A stretch of DNA of 64,000 bases, from positions 1 through 64,000 of IMG/VR virus record IMGVR_UViG_3300036893_000044; one strand, 5' to 3'. The DNA comes from a virus. The notes below the pieces were generated by a model, which worked only from the letters and a program-made list of their open reading frames with translations, was not told the DNA's origin and did not search any database. Made by a program: the position numbers and the translations under genes. The first letter of the stretch is position 1, and every line of letters starts with the position of its first letter. This document shows positions 15,819 through 25,094 of the stretch, one piece after another.

Positions 15819-16448
15819 ATGAGTCTTATTGGGATTGTGGCCATTTCCGTCCTCGCAGCCTTATTTCTCTTCACACTCCTCGCGGGTCTGGCCGTGCTTA
15901 TCTGGCTCGCCATGCGGCTGAGAAAAGACCTCACGGCAGCTCAGCAGCAAGCGGCGGCAGTCTACGCAGAGACTCAAAAACTCCTGCAATCCCACCAGGC
16001 AGAGAGTCGGACATCCATCGAATCCGCGAAGTCGAGTTTCGGCGCAATCCGCAACGAGGTGAAGACCTCGCTCGAAGGACAGCAAGGCGCTTGGAAAGCG
16101 GCGACCGAGACGCAAACCAAAGAACTGCGAGCGACCCTTGACCAATTCAAAGCAGACATTGGCGTGGCTATCTCCAAGATCAATGCCGACGCTTTGCAGA
16201 CTGTGGCTGTTCGGCTGACCAATGTTTCGATTCGCGCGGAGAAAGCTATCAGTGTCTTCCAAGAGTTGATTTTGAGCGCAGGAAATCCCGGGCCGTCCGA
16301 TCTACCGGATGAAGCGTTTGCGCCTGAAGAGAGTCAGTTCGCCGGACCCCCTTCCGCGTATTCTGTGAGTCCAACAGCGCGCATGGATCAGGAAGCCGAT
16401 ATGGTCGAGCAAGCCTCACAATTAACCGAATCACTAGCCGAGGTTTAA
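15819..16448 (+). CDS. Membrane-anchored coiled-coil protein
   Basis: 209 aa from ATG 15819. Residues 3-32 form one strong transmembrane helix (GIVAISVLAALFLFTLLAGL and on), followed by a basic stop-transfer segment and a long Gln/Ala-rich coiled coil (35-145). The C-terminus is acidic and disordered. It lies just before the terminase genes. Holin-spanin-like or host-envelope roles are possible; neither is shown. Confidence 0.6.
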   Translation: MSLIGIVAISVLAALFLFTLLAGLAVLIWLAMRLRKDLTAAQQQAAAVYAETQKLLQSHQAESRTSIESAKSSFGAIRNEVKTSLEGQQGAWKAATETQTKELRATLDQFKADIGVAISKINADALQTVAVRLTNVSIRAEKAISVFQELILSAGNPGPSDLPDEAFAPEESQFAGPPSAYSVSPTARMDQEADMVEQASQLTESLAEV

Positions 16449-17129
16449 ATGCCGGCAGCCGCCAAGAAAACCAGAGCGCTCGCCATCGTCAAACCGCAGG
16501 CGCGCGGTGGGCGCCGCTTCATGCCGAGTCCAGGCGCTGCCGATCTGCGTCGATGGTTTATGTTCGACACGTTGGGCATGACTGAGCAGGCGATTGCCGA
16601 AAAAGAGAAAACAAATCCGCTCAACGTCCGTGATTCCATCGACTACATCAAGGAATGGAAATTTCGTAACTCGACGGCGATGCTCGATACAAAGTTTGTC
16701 GAGGTCGTCATGTCGCAGTTGGATGATGTCGGCAAAGTCTACCAGCGCGGCATGAAGGCAGAGAAGGTCGTCTACGTCAATCAGAAGACCGGCAAGGTGA
16801 AGAAGATGCCGGATATCGCGATGCAGTTGAAGACCGCGGCGGAGATCCGAAACGCGGTTGACACCATCCATCCCAAAGGACCGCTCGTCCAGAATAACCA
16901 GCAGAACAATTTTGGCGCGGCAGGTGGCGGAGGCTACGGGCCAGGCGCGAGCTTCGAGGCAATTCTCCGGAAGAAGCGCGAGGAGAAGGGCCTGCTTAAT
17001 TCGCAAGACACCGAGATTATGGATGCCGAGTTGACGCACGAGGAATCGGTCGCCGACGAGTTTAAGGATTTTGGCGGGTCGGGCGACGATGACGAAGACG
17101 AAGACGAAGACGACGAAGGCGATGAATGA
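16449..17129 (+). CDS. terS: Terminase small subunit
   Basis: 226 aa. An N-terminal helix-turn-helix-like region (MFDTLGMTEQAIAEKEKTNP), a central helical oligomerisation region, a Gly/Asn-rich linker (NNQQNNFGAAGGGGYGPG) and a highly acidic tail of repeated Asp/Glu fit TerS. It would recognise the packaging site and stimulate the large subunit. It overlaps terL by four bases (ATGA), the classical arrangement. Confidence 0.75.
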   Translation: MPAAAKKTRALAIVKPQARGGRRFMPSPGAADLRRWFMFDTLGMTEQAIAEKEKTNPLNVRDSIDYIKEWKFRNSTAMLDTKFVEVVMSQLDDVGKVYQRGMKAEKVVYVNQKTGKVKKMPDIAMQLKTAAEIRNAVDTIHPKGPLVQNNQQNNFGAAGGGGYGPGASFEAILRKKREEKGLLNSQDTEIMDAELTHEESVADEFKDFGGSGDDDEDEDEDDEGDE

Positions 17130-19264
17130 GAGTCCCGCGCCGCAACCAGGGTCTCAACGATGAAATCGAAGTGCTGCAGGACCACTACCTGCGCTGCGGA
17201 CAAGACATCACCCGGGCTTGGGCGGAGTTACCATCCGGCGGATTGCAGTTCATCGAAAATGAAGTTGGAAAAGCGCTCGACCTGCGCTACTACCTCGAGA
17301 ATTACCACATCATCAAGACTGAGCATGGGCAACTAAAAACCCTCTTTCCGTTTTGGGATCATCAGGAAATTCTGTATGAGGCGATTCAGGAAGAGTGGAC
17401 CGAGCACGGCTATTGCAAAATCATCGTCCTCAAACCCCGCCAGACCGGCATTAGTGTATGGACGGCGGCTTCCATGCTCCACCACACCATGTTCACGCCC
17501 CACTGCTTCACGATGATCGTCGCGCAGAACGACGACACCTCCGAGTACATCTACCAGATGAGCTTGAATGCCTACGCAAATCTTCCATGGTGGATGAAGC
17601 CGGAATGGATGTACAAAACGAAAAACGGTGGCATCGAGTTCCAGCGCAGCGATGAAAAAGAGCGCATGGTGGACCCGGGCCTTGGATCAGGATTGCAGGT
17701 GTCGGCGGCGACGAAGACTTCAGGTGTCGCCATTGGTCGATCGATTCGAGCTCTTCATGCTTCAGAGGTTAGTCGTTGGCCGAACGATGAGGTGTACGAA
17801 GGCGACATCCGGCCCAGCATGAACGCGCGTGACACGTACCAGGTATTCGAATCCACTGGATTGGGTCGTAGTGGTTTATTTTACGAAGAGTGGTGTGCGG
17901 CTGTTGATGGCGACAGCGATATGAGGCCTGTCTGGATTCCGGTTTACAAGGTCAAGAAGTACTACACCCTGCCAGAGAACATGCCGGGGACGTTCGAGCT
18001 CGCCGATGACGAGATCACCTTCAACGCACGGATCAAGAAGGAAGAAGACTTCGAGATCCCTGATGCGTTCTGGGACTTCCGGCGGAACCGCATGCGCGCC
18101 GCTAAGCGCAAGGGAAAGAAGGCCGGCTTCCTTGAGTCGTATCCGTTAACACCGAACGAAGCATTCCAATCGTCAGGACTCTGCGCCTTTGACCGCGACT
18201 CGCTTGAATGGCAGGAGATGAACAAGGTATGCGATCCACTGTTTGCCGGCGAAATCACGCTCGTCTCGATGGAGCCGCCGCGCATCAACACCGACGACAT
18301 TGCGGTGGTGAAAGAGAAACATGATTTGCCAAAGCGCAAATCTGGCAGGGGCGGGAAACGGCTGTTCATCTGGGAGATGCCAGATAAAGACGACACCTAC
18401 TATGTCTCAATGGACGTGGCGCTCGGCAATGGTGGCGACTACTCGATGGCGACCGTGTGGCGGGCCGGGCAGGGTATAGAGCCGGACTCGATTGCGGCGA
18501 CATGGTGGGGCTGGATCCCGCCAAAGAAATTTGCGCACGTCGGCGCGGCCATCGGAATTTTCTATAACATGGCGGAGATCGCAGTCGAGTACATGAAAGA
18601 CGGTATCACCACGGGCAATGAGTTGCGCGACCTCGATTACCCGAATCTCTACCGGCCGCAATTCAAAGACAAAATCACCAGCCAGGCGACAAACTATCTT
18701 CACTGGCTGACGAACTCAAAGACCCGCGACGAGATCATTGGCTGCATGAATGAGGCGCTGCTCGACCATACGGTTGTCATTCGAGACGCTGACATGCTTG
18801 ACGAGATGATCGACTTCGCGGCGATGGAAACGGATGGCAGGTCTGAAGGGCAAGGCAACAATGACGATTCCGTGATGTCGGGCATGATCGGCCTCTATTG
18901 CCTGCGCGAGACGACGAAGCACTTGAAGACTTCGGCCTCAACGGAAAAAGTTCGGTCCACGGGCGAGTTGCACATTTACGGCGTCTACGACAACATCATG
19001 CGCCAGCGCGGTCAATACAACACCCAGGCGGAAGCGGACAAGGTGATTCTTGGCAAGGCGGGATGGAGTGTCCGACCGATATTAGTCTGTCAGGCGAATA
19101 CGCTTCACTCGCCGATTTGGGATGCTATGGGTGCGGAGCGTGATTTACATTTAAGGCACGGGCTGCACTCGACGGAAATCACTCCGGATGTTGTGTGGGC
19201 ATACAAATCGGCGATGATGAACGCAGGACCGTCGCAAAACGAAGAGTTCGGAGCGGATTGGTAA
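17126..19264 (+). CDS. terL: Terminase large subunit
   Basis: 712 aa. The N-terminal ATPase has Walker A LKPRQTGIS at 102-110 and the following MIVAQNDDTSEYIYQM strand-helix. The sensor-like GRSIRALHASEVSRWPNDE segment carries the Walker B/catalytic acid. The C-terminal RNase H-like nuclease starts with YYVSMDVALGNGGDYSMATV at about 424-443, with metal-binding Asp residues, and continues through LLDHTVVIRD and FAAMETDGRSEGQGNNDD. It pumps DNA into the prohead and cuts it. Full length for the family. Confidence 0.95.
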   Translation: MRVPRRNQGLNDEIEVLQDHYLRCGQDITRAWAELPSGGLQFIENEVGKALDLRYYLENYHIIKTEHGQLKTLFPFWDHQEILYEAIQEEWTEHGYCKIIVLKPRQTGISVWTAASMLHHTMFTPHCFTMIVAQNDDTSEYIYQMSLNAYANLPWWMKPEWMYKTKNGGIEFQRSDEKERMVDPGLGSGLQVSAATKTSGVAIGRSIRALHASEVSRWPNDEVYEGDIRPSMNARDTYQVFESTGLGRSGLFYEEWCAAVDGDSDMRPVWIPVYKVKKYYTLPENMPGTFELADDEITFNARIKKEEDFEIPDAFWDFRRNRMRAAKRKGKKAGFLESYPLTPNEAFQSSGLCAFDRDSLEWQEMNKVCDPLFAGEITLVSMEPPRINTDDIAVVKEKHDLPKRKSGRGGKRLFIWEMPDKDDTYYVSMDVALGNGGDYSMATVWRAGQGIEPDSIAATWWGWIPPKKFAHVGAAIGIFYNMAEIAVEYMKDGITTGNELRDLDYPNLYRPQFKDKITSQATNYLHWLTNSKTRDEIIGCMNEALLDHTVVIRDADMLDEMIDFAAMETDGRSEGQGNNDDSVMSGMIGLYCLRETTKHLKTSASTEKVRSTGELHIYGVYDNIMRQRGQYNTQAEADKVILGKAGWSVRPILVCQANTLHSPIWDAMGAERDLHLRHGLHSTEITPDVVWAYKSAMMNAGPSQNEEFGADW

Positions 19265-19275
19265 AGGAGACGAGG

Positions 19276-19506
19276 ATGACGAAGGATACACTGCAAGCGG
19301 AATCAGTTCTTCCGATCACACTCGAATTAGAGTTGGATCGAAACAAAAACGGCGAGTGCCACACAGAAACACTCAGGATTCAATGTCACGGCTATATCTA
19401 TGAGGCAGGTGGAGACATAACCCTGTTCCGCGCAGAGGCTGGAGCGTTGAAAATATTTGCTGGATTCAACAGAGTTTTCGCCTACCGTGAATTGGAGGCC
19501 AACTGA
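19276..19506 (+). CDS. Small hypothetical protein
   Basis: 76 aa from ATG 19276 (GAGACGAGG upstream). Beta-rich pattern, two cysteines, no known family. Its stop overlaps the next start (TGATG), tying it to the packaging operon. Confidence 0.5.
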   Translation: MTKDTLQAESVLPITLELELDRNKNGECHTETLRIQCHGYIYEAGGDITLFRAEAGALKIFAGFNRVFAYRELEAN

Positions 19507-20006
19507 TGCCTGTTCTACCAAAAGTAGTTGGCGACAAAGCGACGGGGGCGTATTGCCCAATGTGCCGCAATCAGGGCTCACCCACGGTTGAGGCGATACG
19601 TGACCACGTAAATGTTTCCTGCCTCATGGGTCACAGAATGACCGATGCGCAGTTCTGGGCCATGCAACCCGACATGATCAAAACCGAAGTTCGGTTTGCA
19701 CCTGGATCCGGCGATGTGAAGGTTGAAATCTGGGTCAACCAGGAATGCCTGATGAAAGCGAAGGATGCCCTCGGCGAGCGCTTCCATCCCACCATCGGGT
19801 CGATCATCCGAGCCTGCATGGCCGGCGCGCCGGTTCTTATTGATGGGCAGCAGGCGGAGAAACTGCGGAAACTCGGAGTGAAAAACGGCGCGGAAATGAT
19901 TGCGACAGCCGAGCAGGTTAAGGAGCTTTCCGGCCAAAACGAGAATTTAGTCGCGAAGTTGAATGAGTGGGAAGAGAGATTCAGCAAGGCGATGTCCGGC
20001 ACCTGA
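19506..20006 (+). CDS. Hypothetical zinc-binding protein
   Basis: 166 aa. The N-terminal C-x2-C (CPMC) plus a later C and H (CLMGH) could form a zinc site; the middle is a beta-alpha domain (TEVRFAPGSGDVKVEIW) and the end is a coiled coil (EQVKELSGQNENLVAKLNEW). Between terL and portal such genes often encode head-maturation or packaging accessories; nothing here is decisive. Confidence 0.6.
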   Translation: MPVLPKVVGDKATGAYCPMCRNQGSPTVEAIRDHVNVSCLMGHRMTDAQFWAMQPDMIKTEVRFAPGSGDVKVEIWVNQECLMKAKDALGERFHPTIGSIIRACMAGAPVLIDGQQAEKLRKLGVKNGAEMIATAEQVKELSGQNENLVAKLNEWEERFSKAMSGT

Positions 20007-20067
20007 TTAGAAGTTTTCTCCCGCATCCCCCCTCTAAACCTCAGAGATTCAGGTAAACTCCAACGCG

Positions 20068-21867
20068 ATGGCCGATTCGACCGAGAGACCGGAAGCTGCG
20101 CTGGAGCGGGAAGTACTCGCCTGGTCCGACTCCGTTTACGACGAAGCGGAGCGGGAACTTGCCGACTCCCGCGAAATTCGGCTGACATCCCGGCTCATCG
20201 ACTACATCTCCGGCCAGCAGTGGAACGCTAAATCCCGCTTCGGCCGCAGTCGGCCAACCGTGAACCGCCTCTTCCGGCAGTTCATGGAAATGGCGGGTAT
20301 CCTCACCGACATCGAGCCGGACTTTCAGGTTAAGTTCCACAACGAAGACGAGCAATTCACCGCTCTCCAGACCCTGCTCAACGAGATGATTACCATGTGG
20401 GCGCAGGTGACGGACTTCGAAGCGGAGCTCACCCAGTCCGTCATGTGGGCGCTGCTCCACACGGGATTCGCCAAAATCCAATGGAACGGCGCGATGAACA
20501 ACGGGATGGGGGATAACGAGTTCATGCCCCTTGGACCGCTGAATGTGATGAGTATCGGCGCGGGGAAGAAGCTGCAGGACGACGAATGCGTCATTGGCCG
20601 CTGGCCGGTAACGATCGAAACCCTCAAGCGGACGTTTGGCGAGCTGGCAAACGATGTGCAAGCCGACCTCGAAACCAATGAGCCGACCGGCGAAGTATCG
20701 CGGCCCGGCAAGATGTCGCAGGCGTCATGGGTCCGGCTGAATCCGCAGTTGAAGAAGATGCTCGGCAAACGGCAGTTGGATGGCAAGCGCAGCCGCTATC
20801 CGAAGGCGATGCTCAAGCAATTCTGGTTCAAGGACGCTTCGATCAATGAGGGTTCTGTCACGAAAAGAGTCGGCGACGAGCGGTACAACTGGTCGTATCT
20901 CGTCGAACCCGGAATGCCGTGGTACCCGCGCGGTCGGTTCCTGATTGTCGCCGGCGGCAAGGTTCTCCAGGACCAATGCAATCCCTACTGGCACGGCATG
21001 TTTCCCTTCGCCAAGCTCCGGCTGATTCGGGTGCCATGGTCGAGCCAGGGAGTTTCTCCGCTCGAACCCATAGCCCAAATGTCCGACATCGTAAACCGGA
21101 TCAACGGCGGCCTGATGGACATGATTCGAGCCGTGATCGAGCCGCGCATCGTGGCGCCAAAGGCGGCATTCGCACAGTCTGTCTGGGATTCGATGGATCC
21201 CGGCGCACCCGGTTCTAAGATGATGTACAACAACAACACGCCGCGGGAACCGTCTTTCCCCAAACCAGCCGAGTTGCCGGCCTACGTTCTCCAGATGAAG
21301 CAGGATGTCGAGAAAGAGCAGGACATGACATCCGGCGCGTCGGCCATCAACCAGTCTTTGCAGAAAAAGCAGGTGCCGGGCGGAGACTCTCTGGAGATGA
21401 TCCTGAATTCCCGGTCGATCCCCGTGCGCTTTATGGGCCGGGGCCTCTACTCGTTTCTCACCGATACCGGTACCCAGGTCGCTTCGAACATCATGCAATT
21501 CTCGACCTCGAAGAGCCGGATCGCCAAATTCGGCACCAAGGGTCTGACGGACGCCGACTTCGAGCAACCCTTCGGCCAGTGGTTCTCGATGGCGAAGGGT
21601 ATGGAGCCGGAGCAGTTCGTGCGCCAGGCGGTGTTCTCCATCCGCAAGGGCAGCTTGCTCGCCATCGAGAAGAACGAGGAAGTACAGATCGCGTTCTCGA
21701 TGGTTAAAATGGGCGTGCTGTCGAGGAAGGCGCTGTATCGCAAGCTCGGGATTCCTACCGCTGAACAAGAGCGGATTGAGAAAGAGTTGCTGGAAGAGGC
21801 CAAAGAGAAGATTGCGCTGGCTCAGGCGGCTGGGGCCGGGCAGCATCCCGCACACGGTAAGAAGTGA
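20068..21867 (+). CDS. Portal protein
   Basis: 599 aa. Position after the terminase, length and pattern fit a podovirus-type portal: DYISGQQWN near the start, the NRLFRQFMEMAGILTDIEPD block, the PLNVMSIG core and SDIVNRINGGLMDMIRAVIE in the stem/clip region, then a helical C-terminus (EQERIEKELLEEAKEKIALA) that may form the barrel. Forms the dodecameric DNA gate. A TAAACT hexamer lies eight bases upstream of the start and no strong ribosome-binding site is visible. Confidence 0.85.
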   Translation: MADSTERPEAALEREVLAWSDSVYDEAERELADSREIRLTSRLIDYISGQQWNAKSRFGRSRPTVNRLFRQFMEMAGILTDIEPDFQVKFHNEDEQFTALQTLLNEMITMWAQVTDFEAELTQSVMWALLHTGFAKIQWNGAMNNGMGDNEFMPLGPLNVMSIGAGKKLQDDECVIGRWPVTIETLKRTFGELANDVQADLETNEPTGEVSRPGKMSQASWVRLNPQLKKMLGKRQLDGKRSRYPKAMLKQFWFKDASINEGSVTKRVGDERYNWSYLVEPGMPWYPRGRFLIVAGGKVLQDQCNPYWHGMFPFAKLRLIRVPWSSQGVSPLEPIAQMSDIVNRINGGLMDMIRAVIEPRIVAPKAAFAQSVWDSMDPGAPGSKMMYNNNTPREPSFPKPAELPAYVLQMKQDVEKEQDMTSGASAINQSLQKKQVPGGDSLEMILNSRSIPVRFMGRGLYSFLTDTGTQVASNIMQFSTSKSRIAKFGTKGLTDADFEQPFGQWFSMAKGMEPEQFVRQAVFSIRKGSLLAIEKNEEVQIAFSMVKMGVLSRKALYRKLGIPTAEQERIEKELLEEAKEKIALAQAAGAGQHPAHGKK

Positions 21868-21871
21868 TCTA

Positions 21872-22072
21872 CTACTTCACTTTCTCTCTACGTTGGACCT
21901 CGGCAAGATATACGCGGCACAACTTGATTCCTGCTTGGGCTAAATTGTAAGCCCCCACTTCCGTTAATTCGCGGGGCGCAGGAAGAGACTTTATCTGCGT
22001 GTCAACCCATGCGTTTAACAGGAGAGCCACCGGCACTGAAAGTAGTGAAATGATGCAAAATGCCTCAATCAT
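21872..22072 (-). CDS. Small membrane protein
   Basis: 66 aa from ATG 22072, with a hydrophobic N-terminal helix (AFCIISLLSVPVALLLNAW) and a basic C-terminus. It overlaps the next upstream minus-strand gene by eight bases and converges with the portal gene four bases from its stop. Part of a three-gene minus-strand island inside the head operon. Confidence 0.5.
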   Translation of the reverse strand: MIEAFCIISLLSVPVALLLNAWVDTQIKSLPAPRELTEVGAYNLAQAGIKLCRVYLAEVQRREKVK

Positions 22073-22238
22073 GCGGCACGCTTCCGCCGGGTTTCTTTGC
22101 ATCCTTCCACCAATCCGATAAAACCTTCCGGTTACGGCGATTGTTCAGGGCAGACCAATCCACAGTAAATTCTATTGGGGCTACTGCCGTATGGTTGAGA
22201 GTAAACTCCTCGACCTTCTTATCACTCAAGTTATCCAT
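22065..22238 (-). CDS. Small hypothetical protein
   Basis: 57 aa, start supported by GAGAGGGAAG. Charged, with a Trp-containing C-terminal half (DWSALNNRRNRKVLSDWWKD) and no recognisable domain. Overlaps both neighbours, so it is co-transcribed with the helix-turn-helix gene. Confidence 0.5.
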   Translation of the reverse strand: MDNLSDKKVEEFTLNHTAVAPIEFTVDWSALNNRRNRKVLSDWWKDAKKPGGSVPHD

Positions 22239-22416
22239 TCTTCCCTCTCTGCAAAAGCGCAAACACATCGCTCGGCATAATCCGCCAACACTTGTCGCTC
22301 AGTTTTTTTCCACCGAGTTTTCCACGGCGGAGCCAACGGTAGATGGTTGCCACGTCAAGTTGAAGGTATCCTGCGACTTGCTCAGGCGACATCGGGCCGG
22401 TTGGAAGTGTAGCCAT
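22231..22416 (-). CDS. Excisionase/MerR-type helix-turn-helix protein, probably leaderless
   Basis: 61 aa from ATG 22416. SPEQVAGYLQLDVATIYRWL then RRGKLGGKKLSDKCWRI is the classic excisionase-family winged helix-turn-helix. TACAAT sits seven bases upstream of the ATG and there is no ribosome-binding site, so a leaderless mRNA is likely. First gene of the minus-strand island; as a DNA-binding protein facing the head operon it may repress the plus-strand promoters next to it. Confidence 0.75.
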   Translation of the reverse strand: MATLPTGPMSPEQVAGYLQLDVATIYRWLRRGKLGGKKLSDKCWRIMPSDVFALLQRGKNG

Positions 22417-22588
22417 GCGCTTTATTGTACTCAAATATCCGTTAAAGTACAGACCTCTTTCGCGCAAATCCCGCAGCCGTTGCGGTTTCAGAATTTCATG
22501 GTAGATATTCATTTCGAGGCTGGATGGAAACATCCTGTCTGACCGAGGTGAAGGCCTCGTTAAAAAACCGATCCGAAAGGAGATTTCC

Positions 22589-22657
22589 ATGCGTAAGGGA
22601 CACAAACGCGGTGGGAAGCGCAAGGGCCACAAGCGCGGCCACAAGCGCGAGAAGTAG
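22589..22657 (+). CDS. 22-aa Lys/Arg/His-rich repetitive peptide
   Basis: MRKGHKRGGKRKGHKRG then HKREK. 14 of 22 residues are Lys, Arg or His, built from G-H-K-R units. AAAGGAGAT lies at ideal spacing before the ATG, so translation is very likely despite the size. Such a peptide could bind DNA or RNA, for example condensing packaged DNA; that is inference from composition and from its place among head genes. Confidence 0.65.
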   Translation: MRKGHKRGGKRKGHKRGHKREK

Positions 22658-22664
22658 TCTCGCG

Positions 22665-22716
22665 CTGTCAGACGACAGCCAACACAAACCGAGGGGCCGG
22701 GCAACCGGCCTCCTCA
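22665..22716 (+). promoter_or_regulatory. Two strong RNA hairpins between small head genes
   Basis: GCTGTC-agac-GACAGC at 22665-22680 is a perfect six-pair stem. 22691-22715 folds as GAGG-GGCCGG / CCGGCC-TCCTC around GCAA with one bulge. Neither has a T-run, so they look like processing or stability elements rather than terminators. Confidence 0.45.
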
Positions 22717-22735
22717 ACCCAAGAGGTAAACTCCC

Positions 22736-22909
22736 ATGGCAAAGAATGAGCGCGTAAGCGAAGAGACATTCGGCGGGCCGGTATCGAATCCGAAGATGAC
22801 TGGCGGATCGATCAAACTTTTCGGCCACATGATCAACGACCGCGTGATTCCCGACCGCGGATTCAGCCCGAACGTGAAGACCGGCCATCCGGTAAAGAAT
22901 CCCAAATAA
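22736..22909 (+). CDS. Small hypothetical protein of the head module
   Basis: 57 aa, start supported by AAGAGGT. Gly/Pro/Asn-rich with a PDRGFSPNVKTGHPV tail, mostly disordered. It sits between the basic peptide and the next head gene; a minor head or decoration role is a guess. Confidence 0.55.
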   Translation: MAKNERVSEETFGGPVSNPKMTGGSIKLFGHMINDRVIPDRGFSPNVKTGHPVKNPK

Positions 22910-22912
22910 CCC

Positions 22913-23290
22913 ATGCCACTTCCCGCACCCACTGCCGCGCCGCCTTCGTTCTACGACAACCTGCCTGCGGGCGGAGATGCCGCAGCCGGTGGTCCTCAAC
23001 CTGGGGGCAAAAAAGGCGCGGACTCGGATGTGGACGAAGAATTGATGAAGGGACTGACGGGAGTCTACCGCGTCCTTTCGAAGATGACGAAGTTGAAGAA
23101 AGACCTGAAGCCTGGGATCGACAAGTTGAAGGAAGGCATCAAGGAACTGGTTGTCCAGGGTTTGAAGAAAGACCCGAAGGATCTCGACTCGGGAGACGAC
23201 AAGCCTGCCGAGGCACCACCTGAAGCACCGCCAGCCGGCGGACCTCCGGCGCCACCACCATCGCAATCAGACGATTCACATGCAGCCTAG
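22913..23290 (+). CDS. Hypothetical head-module protein
   Basis: 125 aa with three zones: a Pro/Ala/Gly-rich N-terminus, a central amphipathic helix rich in Lys (VYRVLSKMTKLKKDLKPGID then KLKEGIKELV), and a Pro-rich acidic tail. This disordered-helix-disordered plan is common in phage scaffold or head-assembly helpers just before the scaffold gene. Confidence 0.6.
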   Translation: MPLPAPTAAPPSFYDNLPAGGDAAAGGPQPGGKKGADSDVDEELMKGLTGVYRVLSKMTKLKKDLKPGIDKLKEGIKELVVQGLKKDPKDLDSGDDKPAEAPPEAPPAGGPPAPPPSQSDDSHAA

Positions 23291-23309
23291 ACGAGAGAGG
23301 TAAACACTC

Positions 23310-24035
23310 ATGGCAGGAATTCTTGACGATCTCAAGGGACTTTTGAGCGCAGAGGACTTCGCGAAACTGCAAGGCAGCCCGGTGGCGACCCGGCTGACGC
23401 GCGGCGACGAACTCCGCAGCTACTATGATGGCGACGAATCAGAAACACCGCCAGCCGCCGCCACTCCTCCGGCAGCGCGGCAAGGAACTCCGCCGCCTCC
23501 AGGACAATTCGACCTCTCTTCGATCGAGCGCATGCTCGACAGCAAACTCGGCACAATCGGCGCAACTATTGACACCAAGCTCGAAGCCGCCATCAAGACG
23601 CGCGGCGACGAGTTGGTCAACAACGCCGTGAGAATTGCCGTCCAACGTTCCGACGAACTCAGCCGCATCTACGGCCGCCACGAACGCGAAGTTGGCAAGC
23701 CGTTTGACTCCGCCGAATTCAACACCTTCCTCGAGAAGCCGGAGACGAAGGCAAAGGGATTCCGGACGCTCACCGATGCATACGAGGCTTTTGTCGGGCC
23801 AGTCGTTCAAGAGAAGACGATTGCCACCAAGGTTGCCGAGGGAGTCAAGACCGCATTGGCCGCCAGGTCCGGTGAAAATGTCCCCGGCACCACGCCGGCA
23901 CCCGCAACCAACTCCAACATCCGATTCTTCCAGAAGCGCACGGCGACGGGCGCAGCAGCAGAAACGACCGGCGCGGGCCGTGCAGCCGCGCAACTTGACA
24001 GGATCATGGCTCGTCGCGACGAAATGGCGAGCTAG
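23310..24035 (+). CDS. Capsid scaffolding protein
   Basis: 241 aa directly before the coat gene. Low-complexity Pro/Ala linkers separate an N-terminal helix, a central coiled coil (FDLSSIERMLDSKLGTIGAT) and a basic C-terminal helix (AAQLDRIMARRDEMAS), the usual plan of scaffolding proteins, whose basic C-terminus binds the coat. No protease signature seen. Assignment rests on position and architecture. Confidence 0.65.
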   Translation: MAGILDDLKGLLSAEDFAKLQGSPVATRLTRGDELRSYYDGDESETPPAAATPPAARQGTPPPPGQFDLSSIERMLDSKLGTIGATIDTKLEAAIKTRGDELVNNAVRIAVQRSDELSRIYGRHEREVGKPFDSAEFNTFLEKPETKAKGFRTLTDAYEAFVGPVVQEKTIATKVAEGVKTALAARSGENVPGTTPAPATNSNIRFFQKRTATGAAAETTGAGRAAAQLDRIMARRDEMAS

Positions 24036-24061
24036 GCAAATTCAAATAACGGAGGCCAGAG

Positions 24062-25036
24062 ATGGCGCTGAACATCAATGATATTTCGGCCGTAACGAAG
24101 CAGGAGATCGTCCCCGAGATCGTGGACGAATACTACAAGGTTTCTCCGGTCTTCGTTCTGATCTTCAAGGGTGAGACAGTCAAGCCCTTCCCGGGCGGCC
24201 TCTACATCCAGCAGCCCATCCAGTACGCGCCTCTGAAGGCCGGTCCGTTCGCGCCCGGGTCCACCTTCGACATCTCCTATGTCCAGACGGACACGGCGAT
24301 GACTTTCGCGGTGAAGTTCTATTACGCCAACGTGACCATCCAGGGGACTCAGCTTCCCATCAACATGGGCACGAACGCGGTGATGAGCTTCGTCGAAGAG
24401 AAGATGATCAATGGCTCGCAGGCTCTGGCCCAGGCGCTCGCCATCGACATCTACAACGACGGCCAGGGCACCGTCTCTTCACAGATCGCCCTCGACGGGT
24501 TGCTTGCCGGGTACGACGACGGCACCAACTATCCGACTTACGGCGGGCTTCCCCGCGCGGCCATCGGTACCGGCGCCTCGACCGGCATCAACGGCTACTA
24601 TCAGAACGTGGCCGGACCCCTCTCGGTCACCGCTCTGCAGAAGGCATACGGCCAGGCCACCTTCGGAAACCGGCAGCCAAACCTCATCGCCACCACGCAG
24701 TCGATCTACAACCAGCTCTACAACAAGTTGGTTCCGGCGCAGCGTGTCAACGACAACATCATGATCGACCAGGCGCAGAATATTGGCTTCACCGCCATCC
24801 GGTTCAACAACCAGCGCCTTGTTGTCGATCAGTATGTGCCGACCGGCTATGTCTTCGGCATGAACACCGACTTTCTCAATGTCCACATCTCCGATCACGA
24901 GCTCTTTGGCTTCGGCTTCACCGGGTTCAAGGAACTGCCGAACTCAGTGGACAGCGCCGGCCAGCTTTGCTTCGGCGGTGACATCGTGGTGAGCGCGCCG
25001 CGGTTGGGCTTTATCTTGTCCGGGGTGACTGGGTAA
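24062..25036 (+). CDS. Major capsid protein
   Basis: 324 aa. After the scaffold and highly regular in composition, it has the pattern of HK97-fold coats: an N-terminal arm (ISAVTKQEIVPEIVDEYYKV), a long spine region (FVEEKMINGSQALAQALAID) and a P-domain with LSVTALQKAYGQATFGNRQP then NLIATTQSIYN. Strong start context. A short fragment like its 180-210 region reappears in the gene at 28505. Confidence 0.85.
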   Translation: MALNINDISAVTKQEIVPEIVDEYYKVSPVFVLIFKGETVKPFPGGLYIQQPIQYAPLKAGPFAPGSTFDISYVQTDTAMTFAVKFYYANVTIQGTQLPINMGTNAVMSFVEEKMINGSQALAQALAIDIYNDGQGTVSSQIALDGLLAGYDDGTNYPTYGGLPRAAIGTGASTGINGYYQNVAGPLSVTALQKAYGQATFGNRQPNLIATTQSIYNQLYNKLVPAQRVNDNIMIDQAQNIGFTAIRFNNQRLVVDQYVPTGYVFGMNTDFLNVHISDHELFGFGFTGFKELPNSVDSAGQLCFGGDIVVSAPRLGFILSGVTG

Positions 25037-25094
25037 ACTGTTGTAAACAAAGATTTTGAGGTACAAGGCGCAACGGCGCCGGAGGATTTTCGAA

